Positions 1 through 7,791 of a DNA stretch of 44,440 bases are shown piece by piece. The notes beneath the pieces were generated by a model. That model searched no databases. It was not told the origin of the DNA and saw only the letters and a list, made by a program, of their open reading frames with translations. Position 1 is the first letter of the stretch, and each line of letters opens with the position of its first letter. Made by a program: the position numbers and the translations under genes. The stretch spans positions 1-44,440 of the forward strand of contig JAZNLR010000018.1 in the NCBI GenBank assembly GCA_045579195.1. The letters run 5' to 3'. Source of the DNA: JAZNLR01 sp045579195 (GTDB lineage Bacteria > Bacillota > Clostridia > Christensenellales > CAMQZB01).

Positions 1-556
1 CTTCTGCGATGCCCCACTGTTCGCCAACGTAATCAGCGGTCACGTCAACAGGATCGCCAACTGCCATTGCAGGAACGAGCTTGTAACCATCTTTGGTCTC
101 GTTGTAATCGAACGTGTAGAAGCCATCGGAGATGTATCCCAAGAGGTCGCTATCCGTTGCGGTCTGATAAACGAACATGTTCCAAACGGTCGGGAAAACG
201 CTTGCTGCCAAGGAATACGTGTTGCCATCACCGGTGATGAGGCCCTTGGAAACGAACGTTCCGTAAAGCGAGAGGTTGCCGGTTACAGCAGTCTCAACGT
301 CGTACGGTTCGGGATCGTTTTCTGCATCGTCGTCAGTTGCCAATGCATAGTCTTCAGCGCTCGTAAAGAAATCACCGTCCGTGAAGTATCCTTCGAGCTC
401 GGTTGCTACGGTCTTTCCTTCCTTGACAGGCAATTCTGCAATTTTCTCGGTGCCGTTGTAGTACGTAACGGTGTACGTAGGCTTACATCCAGCAAACAGA
501 GAGCAGAGCATTGCAACAGCAATCAGAAGAGAAAGCACTTTTGCCAGTTTCTTCAT
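1..556 (-). CDS. Oligopeptide ABC transporter substrate-binding lipoprotein (family 5), C-terminal part outside window
   Basis: Partial gene running off the left edge; 185 codons are visible. The protein starts MKKLAKVLSLLIAVAMLCSL and has a lipobox FAGC with Cys24, so it is an exported lipoprotein. Residues about 26-90 form a small beta-rich segment (YTVTYYNGTEKIAELPV ... LSLYGTFV) resembling Listeria-Bacteroides surface repeats. From about residue 95 the segment VWNMFVYQTATDSDLLGYIS ... DGYKLVPAMAVGDPVDVTAD looks like the start of the family 5 solute-binding fold (OppA/DppA type), which binds peptides outside the membrane and delivers them to an ABC permease. The start is fixed by a GGAGGAG sequence just upstream of ATG. 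Permease genes are not in view. The family call rests on the N-terminal quarter only. Confidence 0.72.
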   Translation of the reverse strand, partial: MKKLAKVLSLLIAVAMLCSLFAGCKPTYTVTYYNGTEKIAELPVKEGKTVATELEGYFTDGDFFTSAEDYALATDDDAENDPEPYDVETAVTGNLSLYGTFVSKGLITGDGNTYSLAASVFPTVWNMFVYQTATDSDLLGYISDGFYTFDYNETKDGYKLVPAMAVGDPVDVTADYVGEQWGIAE

Positions 557-1011
557 AAATTCTACTCCTCCATAATTATGGTCTATTGAATATTAGTTTC
601 TGCTTTCGCAGGGAAACCCAACGTTTGTTTTTCGGAATCCTTCCGAAAAGGGGAAAAGGGCGTCAACGGAATTCTTAAAAACACGAACAACTGCTTGTCC
701 GCTTCCCTTCCGAAGTTTCGCCACGGTTCATAAAATGCACACGCACGCACGCGCGCGCATCCTTATTTTTTAATATAATACCACCAACCGGCGGAAGGTG
801 TCAAGAAATTTGCCTTGCTCTTTGCGCTTTTTTCACTTTTTTCGCATTTTTTATGCCGCTTTGTTGATTTTTATGCGGATTTTTTGTCAGATTGGAAAAT
901 TTTGATTCTCTTTCTTCCTTCGACCTTTGCGGTTGCATTTTTGTCAACTTTTCTTTGCTTTTCTCGCTTTTCGCGTCCAACTTTCCGCAACGCATCGTTG
1001 CGAATATTTAT
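557..1011. other. Long 5' leader and promoter region of the lipoprotein gene; no gene seen
   Basis: This stretch holds a sigma-A promoter at 775-804 (minus) and about 210 nt of untranslated leader. Within the leader a perfect 9-bp inverted repeat with a 3-nt loop lies at 629-649 (TTTTCGGAA/TTCCGAAAA), with no U-tract on the minus-strand RNA. An alternating pyrimidine-purine run of CA and CG steps lies at about 737-759. The short reading frames on both strands at 800-1060 have no RBS and no recognisable protein. Confidence 0.5.
775..804 (-). promoter_or_regulatory. Sigma-A promoter for the oligopeptide-binding lipoprotein
   Basis: Minus strand TTGACA (804-799), 18-bp spacer, TATTAT (780-775). 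Predicted transcription start near 768, which gives a leader of about 210 nt before the ATG at 556. Confidence 0.65.
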
Positions 1012-1050
1012 GCAAAACAAAAAGGCGCGCCCTCTTTTGGACACGCCTTC
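1012..1050 (-). terminator. Terminator of the rpsF-ssb-rpsR operon
   Basis: On the minus strand AAGGCG and CGCCTT arms (hairpin 1021-1049) are followed by TTTTGTTTT, just after the rpsR stop codon. Confidence 0.75.
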
Positions 1051-1067
1051 TCTCTGTTTTTTTTGAA

Positions 1068-1316
1068 TTAGTCTGCCTTGAACGGGAGCAATGCCATCAC
1101 GCGCGCACGCTTAATTGCAACGGTGAGCATTCTCTGGTGCATCGCACAAGTTCCGGTCATACGACGGGGCAGGATCTTACCCTTTTCGGTGATGAACTTT
1201 CTCAGCTTTGCAACATCTTTATAGTCGATCTCGGTCGCCTTTTCCTGGCAGAACACGCAAACTTTTCTTCTCGGAGCTTTCTTAATAAAGCGCTTCGGAG
1301 CTCTTTCGTCAGCCAT
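1068..1316 (-). CDS. rpsR: 30S ribosomal protein S18
   Basis: 82-residue S18, which binds the 30S platform as a heterodimer with S6. The family core is plain: DYKDVAKLRKFITEKGKILP followed by RRMTGTCAMHQRMLTVAIKR. The N-terminal CVFC pair plus the Cys and His in GTCAMHQ suggest the zinc-binding form of S18 rather than the cysteine-free paralogue. A good RBS (AAGGAGGTAA) precedes the ATG. It is the last gene of rpsF-ssb-rpsR, an order conserved across Bacillota, and a terminator follows directly. Confidence 0.97.
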   Translation of the reverse strand: MADERAPKRFIKKAPRRKVCVFCQEKATEIDYKDVAKLRKFITEKGKILPRRMTGTCAMHQRMLTVAIKRARVMALLPFKAD

Positions 1317-1345
1317 TGAACGTTACCTCCTTATTTTTTGAACAA

Positions 1346-1774
1346 TCAGAATGGCAAGCCGTCCTCATCTTCGATGGGCGGCAAATCCGCAAAGTTGGTC
1401 TTTTTCGACGGCGCAGCCTTCGCGGGAGCGGGAGTGTAAGCTTCGTCATCTCCCTGGGAGCGAGGAGAGCTGAGGAACTCAACCTCATCAGCAATGATTT
1501 CGGTGACGTAACGCTTGACGCCTTCCTTGTCGTCATAGGTTCTGGTCTGCAGACGGCCGACAACACCTGCTTTGCTGCCCTTTCTCAGGTAACGATTGCA
1601 GTTTTCGCCCTGCTCTCTCCAAACAATGACGGTGAAGAAATCAGCATTGTTCTCTTCCGAGTTGGAAAAACGTCTGGACACCGCAAGCGTGAAACGGCAA
1701 ATCGAGATGCCGCTCGTCGTGGTGGTCAGTTCAGGATCACGGACAAGATTGCCCACTAAAATCACTCTGTTCAT
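1346..1774 (-). CDS. ssb: Single-stranded DNA-binding protein
   Basis: 142 residues. An OB fold occupies about residues 1-105 (MNRVILVGNLVRDPELTTTT ... GISICRFTLAVSRRF ... FFTVIVWREQGENCNRYLRK), followed by a short linker rich in Ala, Pro and Ser and the acidic tip DEDGLPF. In this family the tip recruits replication and repair proteins. SSB coats single strands at forks and repair sites. The gene lies between rpsF (46-nt gap) and rpsR (29-nt gap) and should be co-transcribed with them, tying SSB supply to ribosomal protein synthesis. Confidence 0.96.
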   Translation of the reverse strand: MNRVILVGNLVRDPELTTTTSGISICRFTLAVSRRFSNSEENNADFFTVIVWREQGENCNRYLRKGSKAGVVGRLQTRTYDDKEGVKRYVTEIIADEVEFLSSPRSQGDDEAYTPAPAKAAPSKKTNFADLPPIEDEDGLPF

Positions 1775-1820
1775 ATGTTCTCCTCATCTTGCCGCAATTT
1801 TTGCGGCGCTTATTACAAAT

Positions 1821-2225
1821 TTACGCGTTTTCTGCTTCGTCAGTTTCTTCCGTAACGACAGCAGCTTCTTCGGGCTTCGCCTCAACGGGTGCGACTTCCT
1901 CAACCTTTGCAGGTTCAGCCTTCGCAACCTTCACCGGCTTCTCGTATGCCAAGGTAACCATATAGCGAACGATTCTGTCGGACAGGCGCATCTTGCGTTC
2001 CATTTCCGCAAGTCCCTCATTTCCGCTTTCAAACGTCATGAGCACGTAAAAACCTTCGTTCTGGAAGTTGATGGGGTACATAAATTTCTTCATGCCCCAT
2101 TTGTCGATGCTCTCGACGGATCCGCCGTGGCTTACGATGATGTCTTCATACTTTTTGAAGATACCCTCTCTGTCTGCCTCGGGAACCTTGGTGGAAATGA
2201 TGTAAAGCACTTCATACTTCTTCAT
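1821..2225 (-). CDS. rpsF: 30S ribosomal protein S6
   Basis: 134 residues. The S6 ferredoxin-like fold covers about residues 1-95 (MKKYEVLYIISTKVPEADRE, WGMKKFMYPINFQNEGFYVL, MRLSDRIVRYMVT). A Glu/Ala-rich tail of about 35 residues ends in DEAENA; acidic tails are common in S6. It pairs with S18, encoded two genes downstream. GGGAGGTG precedes the ATG with good spacing. First gene of its operon, with a promoter and a strongly structured leader upstream. Confidence 0.97.
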   Translation of the reverse strand: MKKYEVLYIISTKVPEADREGIFKKYEDIIVSHGGSVESIDKWGMKKFMYPINFQNEGFYVLMTFESGNEGLAEMERKMRLSDRIVRYMVTLAYEKPVKVAKAEPAKVEEVAPVEAKPEEAAVVTEETDEAENA

Positions 2226-2350
2226 TTTGTTTCACCTCCCTGTGGACTGATGGCCTTGGTCGCTCAAAAATTTCAACCAAAGCAAGGATGTTCGCTTCAA
2301 TCCTTTTCGATCCTGCGGATTCAAGCGATTTGCCGAACATATCTCGGCGT
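2226..2350 (-). promoter_or_regulatory. Structured rpsF leader, candidate S6:S18 autoregulatory RNA
   Basis: The 125-nt leader folds on paper into three helices: GCCGA/TCGGC near its 5' end; a 12-bp stem at 2292-2328 (TCGCTTGAATCC/GGATTGAAGCGA, one G-G mismatch, 13-nt loop); and CTTTGGT/ACCAAGG close to the RBS. S6:S18-binding leaders are known upstream of rpsF in many bacteria. I did not match the published motif base by base, so the identity is inference from position and structure. Confidence 0.45.
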
Positions 2351-2356
2351 TTGATT

Positions 2357-2385
2357 ATTTTATCACATTTTTGCAAGAAAGACAA
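2357..2385 (-). promoter_or_regulatory. Sigma-A promoter of rpsF-ssb-rpsR
   Basis: Minus strand TTGTCT (2385-2380), 17-bp spacer, TAAAAT (2362-2357). Transcription should start near 2350. Confidence 0.6.
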
Positions 2386-2446
2386 GTGTTTTTCTGCCAT
2401 TCCGTCAAAAAAATCGGGTAAACCCCTTGGGAATTCCCCGTTTTTT

Positions 2447-2492
2447 GCAAGAAAAAGGGCGAGCGTTTTTCTTGCCGGAAAAGCGTTCGCCC
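2447..2492 (-). terminator. Terminator of the phosphoglucomutase gene
   Basis: Arms GGGCGA and TCGCCC with further pairing inside (2457-2492), followed on the minus strand by TTTTTCTTGC, right after the stop codon at 2507. Confidence 0.75.
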
Positions 2493-2506
2493 ATTCGTTT
2501 TCGTTC

Positions 2507-4207
2507 TTACAGCGAAAAGTACGCGCGCACCGTCTTGGACAGCGCGTCATACGCAGCTTTGCTCTCTTCTTTGCTTGCCCCGACCGTCGTGTAATAAAGC
2601 TTGATCTTCGGCTCCGTTCCCGACGGGCGGATGATGAGCTTTCCGCCGCCAACAAACTCAAACGCAAGCACGTTGGACGAGGGAAGGTCGATCTCCTCTT
2701 CCGTTCCGTTTGCGAGGTCAAACGCCTTCTTCGCGCGGTAATCGCGGAAGCGGACAAGCTCCTTGACGCCGCGGAAGCGATCCTCTCTTGCGAAATCCAT
2801 CAGCTCTGCCATCTTCTTCATGCCGACCGAGCCTTCGAATTGATAATTCTCCAGGTGATTGAGGAAGTACCCATGCTCTTCGTACATCTCTTTGCGGACG
2901 TCAAGAAGGGTCTTTCCTTCCAATGCATAGAACGCCGCCATCTCGCAGATCAGCATGGACGCAACCACTGCATCCTTGTCGCGGACGTACGTTCCGGCAA
3001 GATAGCCATAGCTCTCCTCAAAGCCGAGAAGGAAGGCATCTTCTCTTCCCGCCGCCTCAAGCTTTGCGATCTGCTCGCCGATGAACTTGAATCCCGTGAG
3101 AACGTCGGCAAGATGCACGCCGTACTTCTTGGCGATCTTCATCGCGATGTCTGTCGAAACGATGGTCTTGACCGCAACGGGATCTTTGGGCATCGTTCCG
3201 TTTGCGATGCGGCTCTTGCAAATATAGTCCAGCATCATCGCGCCCACCTCATTGCCCGTGACCAGCTCGAAGCCGTTTTCTCCGCGCACGGCAATGCCCA
3301 TGCGGTCGGCGTCGGGGTCGGTTGCAACCAAGAGGTCTGCGTTTTGCTCTTCGCACACCTTCAAACCAAGCGCGAGCGCCTCACGGATCTCGGGGTTTGG
3401 GAAGGGACAGGTGGTGAAATTCGAATCGGGAAGCTCCTGCTCTTTGACGACGGTCACGTTCCCGTGCCCAGCGCGCTTGAGCACCTCACGCACGTGCACG
3501 TTGCCCGTTCCGTTCAAGGGGGAGTAAACGATCTTGAGGCCCGCAGCCTTGGGGGCTTCCGCATTGATCCTGCGGGAGAGAACCTTCTCGTAGAACGCCT
3601 CAACGACGTCTTGCCCGATATATTCGATCTTCTTTTCTGCAAGCGCCGTTTCGAAATCCACGGTCTTGACGCCTTCAAAGACGTCAACGCTTGCGATCTT
3701 TGCGAGAACGGCATCCGCTTCGACCACGCCAAACTGGCAGCCATCCGGGCCGTACGCCTTATATCCGTTGTACTTTGCGGGGTTGTGGGATGCTGTGACG
3801 ACGATTCCTCCCGAGGTCTTCAAATGACGCACCGCAAAGGAGAGCATGGGCGTGGGCGCAAGCGTGGGGTACAGCCACACTTTGATGCCGTTTGCCGCAA
3901 ACACGCTTGCTGTGTGGCGCGCGAACACGTCCGAGAACTTACGCGAGTCGTACGCAACCGCAACCGAAGGGGACGTGAAGCTCTCGTTGATGTAATCGGA
4001 AAGGCCCTGGGTCGCCTTGCCGACGGTGTAAACGTTCATACGGTTCGTTCCTGCCGCGATCACACCGCGCAGTCCGCCCGTTCCGAACTCCAATTCCTTA
4101 TAAAACCGCTCGTAGATCTCCTTATCGTTTCCTTCGAGCGCAAGAAGCTCCTCTTTGAGCGCCTCATCCGTCACTTTTTCTTTCCACAGTTCATAAATCT
4201 GGTTCAT
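2507..4207 (-). CDS. pgcA: Alpha-phosphoglucomutase / phosphosugar mutase
   Basis: 566 residues, the usual length of the Bacillota phosphohexomutase. It interconverts glucose 1-phosphate and glucose 6-phosphate, feeding cell-wall sugar and glycogen precursors. Landmarks: active-site phosphoserine loop GGIVVTASHNPAKYNGYK (Ser at about 140), Mg-binding loop ATDPDADRMG (about 292), sugar-binding loop GFEESYGYL, and C-terminal phosphate-binding loop RPSGTEPKIKLYY (about 530-542). AGGAGG lies upstream of the ATG. degV upstream has its own terminator at 4231-4260, so expression depends on a promoter inside the short gap or on read-through. Confidence 0.93.
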   Translation of the reverse strand: MNQIYELWKEKVTDEALKEELLALEGNDKEIYERFYKELEFGTGGLRGVIAAGTNRMNVYTVGKATQGLSDYINESFTSPSVAVAYDSRKFSDVFARHTASVFAANGIKVWLYPTLAPTPMLSFAVRHLKTSGGIVVTASHNPAKYNGYKAYGPDGCQFGVVEADAVLAKIASVDVFEGVKTVDFETALAEKKIEYIGQDVVEAFYEKVLSRRINAEAPKAAGLKIVYSPLNGTGNVHVREVLKRAGHGNVTVVKEQELPDSNFTTCPFPNPEIREALALGLKVCEEQNADLLVATDPDADRMGIAVRGENGFELVTGNEVGAMMLDYICKSRIANGTMPKDPVAVKTIVSTDIAMKIAKKYGVHLADVLTGFKFIGEQIAKLEAAGREDAFLLGFEESYGYLAGTYVRDKDAVVASMLICEMAAFYALEGKTLLDVRKEMYEEHGYFLNHLENYQFEGSVGMKKMAELMDFAREDRFRGVKELVRFRDYRAKKAFDLANGTEEEIDLPSSNVLAFEFVGGGKLIIRPSGTEPKIKLYYTTVGASKEESKAAYDALSKTVRAYFSL

Positions 4208-4230
4208 CTTAAATTCGGTCCTCCTGCTTC

Positions 4231-4260
4231 AAAAAGAAGGCGAAGAGCACTCTTCGCCTT
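4231..4260 (-). terminator. Terminator downstream of degV
   Basis: Perfect 11-bp stem AAGGCGAAGAG/CTCTTCGCCTT (4237-4260) followed on the minus strand by CTTTTT. Confidence 0.85.
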
Positions 4261-4274
4261 ACAAGCTTTTCTCT

Positions 4275-5132
4275 TTATTCGTAAACTTTATCGCTGTTGA
4301 GGAAGAGAACGCCCAACGTTCCGCGTCCGCAATGACTGGTGATGACGCTTCCTGCAACCGTCACAAGGACTTCTTCAAAGTCAAAGACCTCTTTCACGAG
4401 ATCCACGACGAGATCCACAATGGAGGGATCGCAGTACGAATGGGTGACGAACACGCGGCGCTTCTCCGGGTGGGGGAACATCTCGTGAAGGTCGTTGACG
4501 TACGCGCGCAGCACCTTCTGCATCGACCCGCGGTACTTCTTCAAAACGGACAGCTTTCCGTCCTTCATGCGAATATACGGTTTGAGCTTGAGAAGGTTTG
4601 CTCCAAGCATTGCAACGGAAGAGCATCTTCCGCCTTTATGTAAGTACTCCAGCGTGTCCACCACGAAAGAAGTCTGAACGTGGGATGCGATCCTATTTGC
4701 TTCCGCCACCGCATCTTTTGCGCTCATGCCGCCTTCAACGAGGTCAAGCGTGTGCAACAAGAGCAAGCTCGTTCCTGTCGAGAGCACGCGGGAATCTACG
4801 ACGTAAACTCCCTTCATCTCTTCCGCCGCAAGGCGAGCGCCCTGGTGGGATGAGGACATATCGCTGGAAATGTTGAAGTGGATGACTTCCATTCCCTGAT
4901 CGGTGAACTGCTTGAAGAACGCGCCGTACTCATTCATATTCGCTGCGGCGGTCTTGGGAAGCTGCTTGGTTTCGGAAACGTACTGGAAAATGTCCGGGGG
5001 CGTGATGTTCTGTCCGTCAAAGTAAGTCTTCTCTCCCAAAGTGACTTTGAGAGGAACGATGCTGATTTGATATCGCTCCAAGAGTTCCGGGGAAAGATCG
5101 CAAGTGGAATCTGCCGTGAATTTGACTTTCAT
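4275..5132 (-). CDS. DegV family fatty-acid-binding protein
   Basis: 285 residues. The DegV fold is recognisable from VKFTADSTCDLSPELLERYQ, VPLKVTLGEKTYFDG, VIHFNISSDMSSSHQGARLA, VYVVDSRVLSTGTSLL and the late VTVAGSVITSHCGRGTLGVL. DegV/FakB proteins hold one fatty acid, which in Gram-positives is phosphorylated by FakA to make acyl phosphate for phospholipid synthesis. No fakA is nearby. It lies 34 nt downstream of lepB, so the DUF951-lepB-degV group may be one transcript. Which of several DegV paralogues this is cannot be told. Confidence 0.9.
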   Translation of the reverse strand: MKVKFTADSTCDLSPELLERYQISIVPLKVTLGEKTYFDGQNITPPDIFQYVSETKQLPKTAAANMNEYGAFFKQFTDQGMEVIHFNISSDMSSSHQGARLAAEEMKGVYVVDSRVLSTGTSLLLLHTLDLVEGGMSAKDAVAEANRIASHVQTSFVVDTLEYLHKGGRCSSVAMLGANLLKLKPYIRMKDGKLSVLKKYRGSMQKVLRAYVNDLHEMFPHPEKRRVFVTHSYCDPSIVDLVVDLVKEVFDFEEVLVTVAGSVITSHCGRGTLGVLFLNSDKVYE

Positions 5133-5166
5133 CGTCTTTGTTTTTCTCCTTGTCTTGTGAAATGTT

Positions 5167-5736
5167 TCAATAGTTTATGATAACGACGCCGTAGAGTAAG
5201 CTCTGAGGAATGGGGCCAAACTCGGTGGAATCGTAACTTTCGGAACGATTATCCCCCAAGACGAACATATAACCTTTGGGAACGTGGGTCTTGGAAAAGC
5301 GGAAACTTGCGCAGGCAGGGTTGACGTACGGCTCGGCCGTGCGGATCACCGCATCTCCCCCGTCTTTCTGGCGGCAGAGGTATCCTTCTTCATCCACCCA
5401 GACAGTCTCCCCGCCCATAGAGACGACGCGTTTGATGTAAAGCGCGCCCTCCTCGGTCGGGCTGTGGATCACGACGACGTCACCCGGCTTTGGGGCAAAG
5501 ATCTTGCAGATGCCCACCATCTGCCCGTCACGGTACGTGGGGAACATCGACGTCTTCTGAACGCGGATGTTCTCAAAGACGAACGTGAGGATGAAAATAC
5601 CGATCAAAATGCCAACGAGAAACAGGATGATCAGCCCTCTTAACTCCCGACGGGAAAAGTACGACGGGTCACGCCGTGTTATCACCGCGGCATAGCGTCC
5701 GTTGCTGTCGCGGAAGCGGTGTTTATAACTGATCAT
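5167..5736 (-). CDS. lepB: Signal peptidase I
   Basis: 189 residues. One N-terminal membrane segment (about residues 33-53, LIILFLVGILIGIFILTFVF) is followed by an extracytoplasmic S26 domain. Box B holds the catalytic Ser in KTSMFPTYRDG, box D the catalytic Lys in YIKRVVSMGGE, and box E is VLGDNRSESYDST. It cleaves signal peptides of exported proteins at the outer face of the membrane. The start is set by AAGGCGGTG upstream of ATG and overlaps the 3' end of the DUF951 gene by 14 nt, so the two are probably translationally linked. Confidence 0.94.
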   Translation of the reverse strand: MISYKHRFRDSNGRYAAVITRRDPSYFSRRELRGLIILFLVGILIGIFILTFVFENIRVQKTSMFPTYRDGQMVGICKIFAPKPGDVVVIHSPTEEGALYIKRVVSMGGETVWVDEEGYLCRQKDGGDAVIRTAEPYVNPACASFRFSKTHVPKGYMFVLGDNRSESYDSTEFGPIPQSLLYGVVIINY

Positions 5737-5905
5737 TTTTCTTCTTCACCGCCTTTTTGAACTTTTCGATGGGTAACATCACAATGTGGCCGCACTTCTT
5801 GCACTTGAGCTTGAAGTCTGCCCCCGTTCTTAGGATCTCCCACTCGTTGCCTCCGCAGGGGTGAACCTTTTTTGTCGTTACCGAATCGCCAACTTGAAAT
5901 TCCAT
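5723..5905 (-). CDS. DUF951 family protein
   Basis: 60 residues: starts MEFQVGDSVTTKKVHPCGGN and continues WEILRTGADFKLKCKKCGHI. This small family has a CGG/CKKC cysteine pattern suited to a zinc site and is widespread in Bacillota; its function is unknown to me. ATG at 5905 is preferred over an in-frame TTG one codon upstream because AGAGG sits at the right distance. Overlap with lepB suggests co-expression. An extended -10 (TGC TAAAAT, about 5927-5919) lies just upstream. Confidence 0.85.
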   Translation of the reverse strand: MEFQVGDSVTTKKVHPCGGNEWEILRTGADFKLKCKKCGHIVMLPIEKFKKAVKKKNDQL

Positions 5906-5953
5906 CAAAACCTCTAAGATTTTAGCACTTGTTTGTGATGCCTTTGTTAAAAA

Positions 5954-7633
5954 TCAGAGCCACAACATATTGTTGATCACAACTTTTGTCTCTCCGCTGA
6001 TTGAAAGGAAGGTGCAACGGGAGAAATCCTGCAAAGAAAGTCCGTCTGCCGTCTTGAAGTCCTTTGCGGAAAACTCCATCTTTTCCCAAATCTCGCCACC
6101 CACGGCCTCACGGGTCGCAACAAAAATCTGTTCGTCTTCCAGGCCGCAGTTTGAACGAAGCTCAACGCGCACCGTCTGTGCGGTCAAGGAATAAAGGTCG
6201 AAGAGGAGAAGTTGCTCCGCTTCGCCGCGGAACGTGCTGTTTGCGATCTTATGCGTGGAAAGGGGGAACATCGACGTGATTCCGTCAATGCCGTTCGGCC
6301 CTTTTTGAACAAGAACGGGGTCTCCCTCAAGGAAGCAGTCCACAAAGGATTCCGCTTCGAACTTTGCGGACGGGAAGAACGTGTCCTTTCCCATCATTCC
6401 GTTATAGAGAATCTTCTGTTTTCGCACCGTTGGAACGGAAAGACCGAGTGCTTCAGGGGTCGCGACGAGATAGTTGCTCGAAAGAACGAGCCCGTCTTCA
6501 TATTCTGTGGAGACGAACGCAAAGATATGCCCTGTCGACGTGAGCTTAAGCGTTGCAAAGAAAATTCCCGAACCGCCGTCTTCCATCTTGACTTCCTGCC
6601 AATTGCGCTCGTGTGGATTGAGGTTCTCCTGTGCGTAAAACAGGGTTGCGCACTTTACGGTTTCGGGCTTTTCAAACTGTGCGGAAATGCGAAGCTCTCC
6701 GTTGGATGCGACGAACTCCGCAAGCGCGGGAACATCCTCAATGAACACATCAGTCAAGAGTTTTTTCAAAAAACCGACCATCGTTCTGACGTTGTTTTTC
6801 CCCAGGAGACCGTTGGTTCTCGGCGCGATGCTGACGAGAGAGAGAACGCTTCCGGGAACGCGAGCCATCGTGTCGAACGCACGGTCGACGTCACCAAGCC
6901 TGTCGTTGGTTGCCCCAACATACAGCATGGGGCAATTCAGTTTATGCGCGTATGCCTGGGGCGCAACGCCTGCAAGCCATCTGCCGCGTTCTACGTCGAT
7001 TTCAATCTGATTGTTTTCGCTATATTTAAAGTGCCCGCGGTACTCTTCCCATCCCGCCCCGAACACGGTGACGGCGCAGGTGAGGTCGGGCTCGCAATAT
7101 CCAAGTTGCCAGACGATGTTCGCACCGTTTCCGATGCCGATGACGCCGATCTTCTCGGAGAGGTTCTTCTTGGCGAACGAAACGGCGTGCCGCATGGCAA
7201 CCGTCCATTCATACCACGGCGTTTCCTTCGCGTTTGGCTCTGCACGGAAAAGGCGCTCTTTGGCAAGCGCGGTGTTCGCAAACTCCAAACTTTCCGGCCA
7301 GAAGGTAAATCTTTTGCGATCCGAGAGGCCCGCAAGGTCGCAGGACATTGCAATGAATCCCTGCTTTGCAAAAAAAGCAAGAAGACGATCGTCAACCGAA
7401 CGATCTACCGGGTTGACGATGAGGACGCACGGAAGGGCAGCTTCCTCTCCTTCAGGACGTGCAACCGTTGTAAACAGGCGAACGACTCCGTCCTCCTTTT
7501 TCTGTCCGTTGAAGAAAAACTGCGTAAAGCGAACGCCATTTTGGGAGCGCTCGGAAAGAACGTCTTCGCAAAAATCTTCCGAAACGCCCTCAAAATCCTC
7601 CCATATCATTGTCGGTGTCAATAAATTTTCCAA
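5954..7633 (-). CDS. Alpha/beta-hydrolase-fold protein lacking the nucleophile serine
   Basis: 559 residues, family not recognised precisely. Residues about 45-300 have the order of an alpha/beta hydrolase: strand and loop ALPCVLIVNPVDRSVDD, FAKQGFIAMSCDLAGLSDRK, the elbow region EKIGVIGIGNGANIVWQLGY, then a capping region and LNCPMLYVGATNDRLGDVDR. The elbow should read G-x-S-x-G but reads GIGNG, so glycine (about 168) replaces the nucleophile. The C-terminal half (about 300-559) looks beta-rich and matches nothing I can name. Start TTG at 7633 is chosen because GGAG lies 5 nt upstream; ATG at 7609 is the alternative but has no RBS. Divergent from dnaD. Confidence 0.6.
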   Translation of the reverse strand: MENLLTPTMIWEDFEGVSEDFCEDVLSERSQNGVRFTQFFFNGQKKEDGVVRLFTTVARPEGEEAALPCVLIVNPVDRSVDDRLLAFFAKQGFIAMSCDLAGLSDRKRFTFWPESLEFANTALAKERLFRAEPNAKETPWYEWTVAMRHAVSFAKKNLSEKIGVIGIGNGANIVWQLGYCEPDLTCAVTVFGAGWEEYRGHFKYSENNQIEIDVERGRWLAGVAPQAYAHKLNCPMLYVGATNDRLGDVDRAFDTMARVPGSVLSLVSIAPRTNGLLGKNNVRTMVGFLKKLLTDVFIEDVPALAEFVASNGELRISAQFEKPETVKCATLFYAQENLNPHERNWQEVKMEDGGSGIFFATLKLTSTGHIFAFVSTEYEDGLVLSSNYLVATPEALGLSVPTVRKQKILYNGMMGKDTFFPSAKFEAESFVDCFLEGDPVLVQKGPNGIDGITSMFPLSTHKIANSTFRGEAEQLLLFDLYSLTAQTVRVELRSNCGLEDEQIFVATREAVGGEIWEKMEFSAKDFKTADGLSLQDFSRCTFLSISGETKVVINNMLWL

Positions 7634-7680
7634 AATTTCTCCAAAAAATCAAGGAAAAGCAAACGAATTTTTCTCTGCGC

Positions 7681-7709
7681 TTGCTTTCTTGCCCAAAAAG
7701 TGATAGAAT
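7681..7709 (+). promoter_or_regulatory. Promoter of dnaD
   Basis: TTGCTT (7681), 17-bp spacer, TAGAAT (7704-7709). Predicted start near 7716. An imperfect inverted repeat lies just downstream at 7722-7749. Confidence 0.55.
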
Positions 7710-7721
7710 AAATATCCCAGT

Positions 7722-7749
7722 CGAACTGTACTCTTATTATACAGTTTCG
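7722..7749. promoter_or_regulatory. Inverted repeat in the dnaD leader, possible operator
   Basis: CGAACTGTA and TACAGTTTCG are inverted copies (one extra A) around a 9-bp centre, between the predicted transcription start and the dnaD RBS. The regulator is unknown. Confidence 0.35.
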
Positions 7750-7791
7750 CGGAACAAATTGCAAGCATTCGGCTTAAAAGAGGTAAAATTT

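Noticed and set aside
737..759. Z-DNA forming site
   Set aside because: The alternating CA/CG run is short and Z-DNA formation cannot be judged from sequence alone; recorded only as composition.
2412..2446. Plus-strand terminator near 2412-2446
   Set aside because: CGGG...CCCG followed by T6 looks terminator-like, but there is no plus-strand gene upstream to terminate.
2288..4300. A 670-codon frame antisense to phosphoglucomutase
   Set aside because: It is a codon-bias shadow of a clear phosphohexomutase gene; the translation resembles no family and has no RBS.
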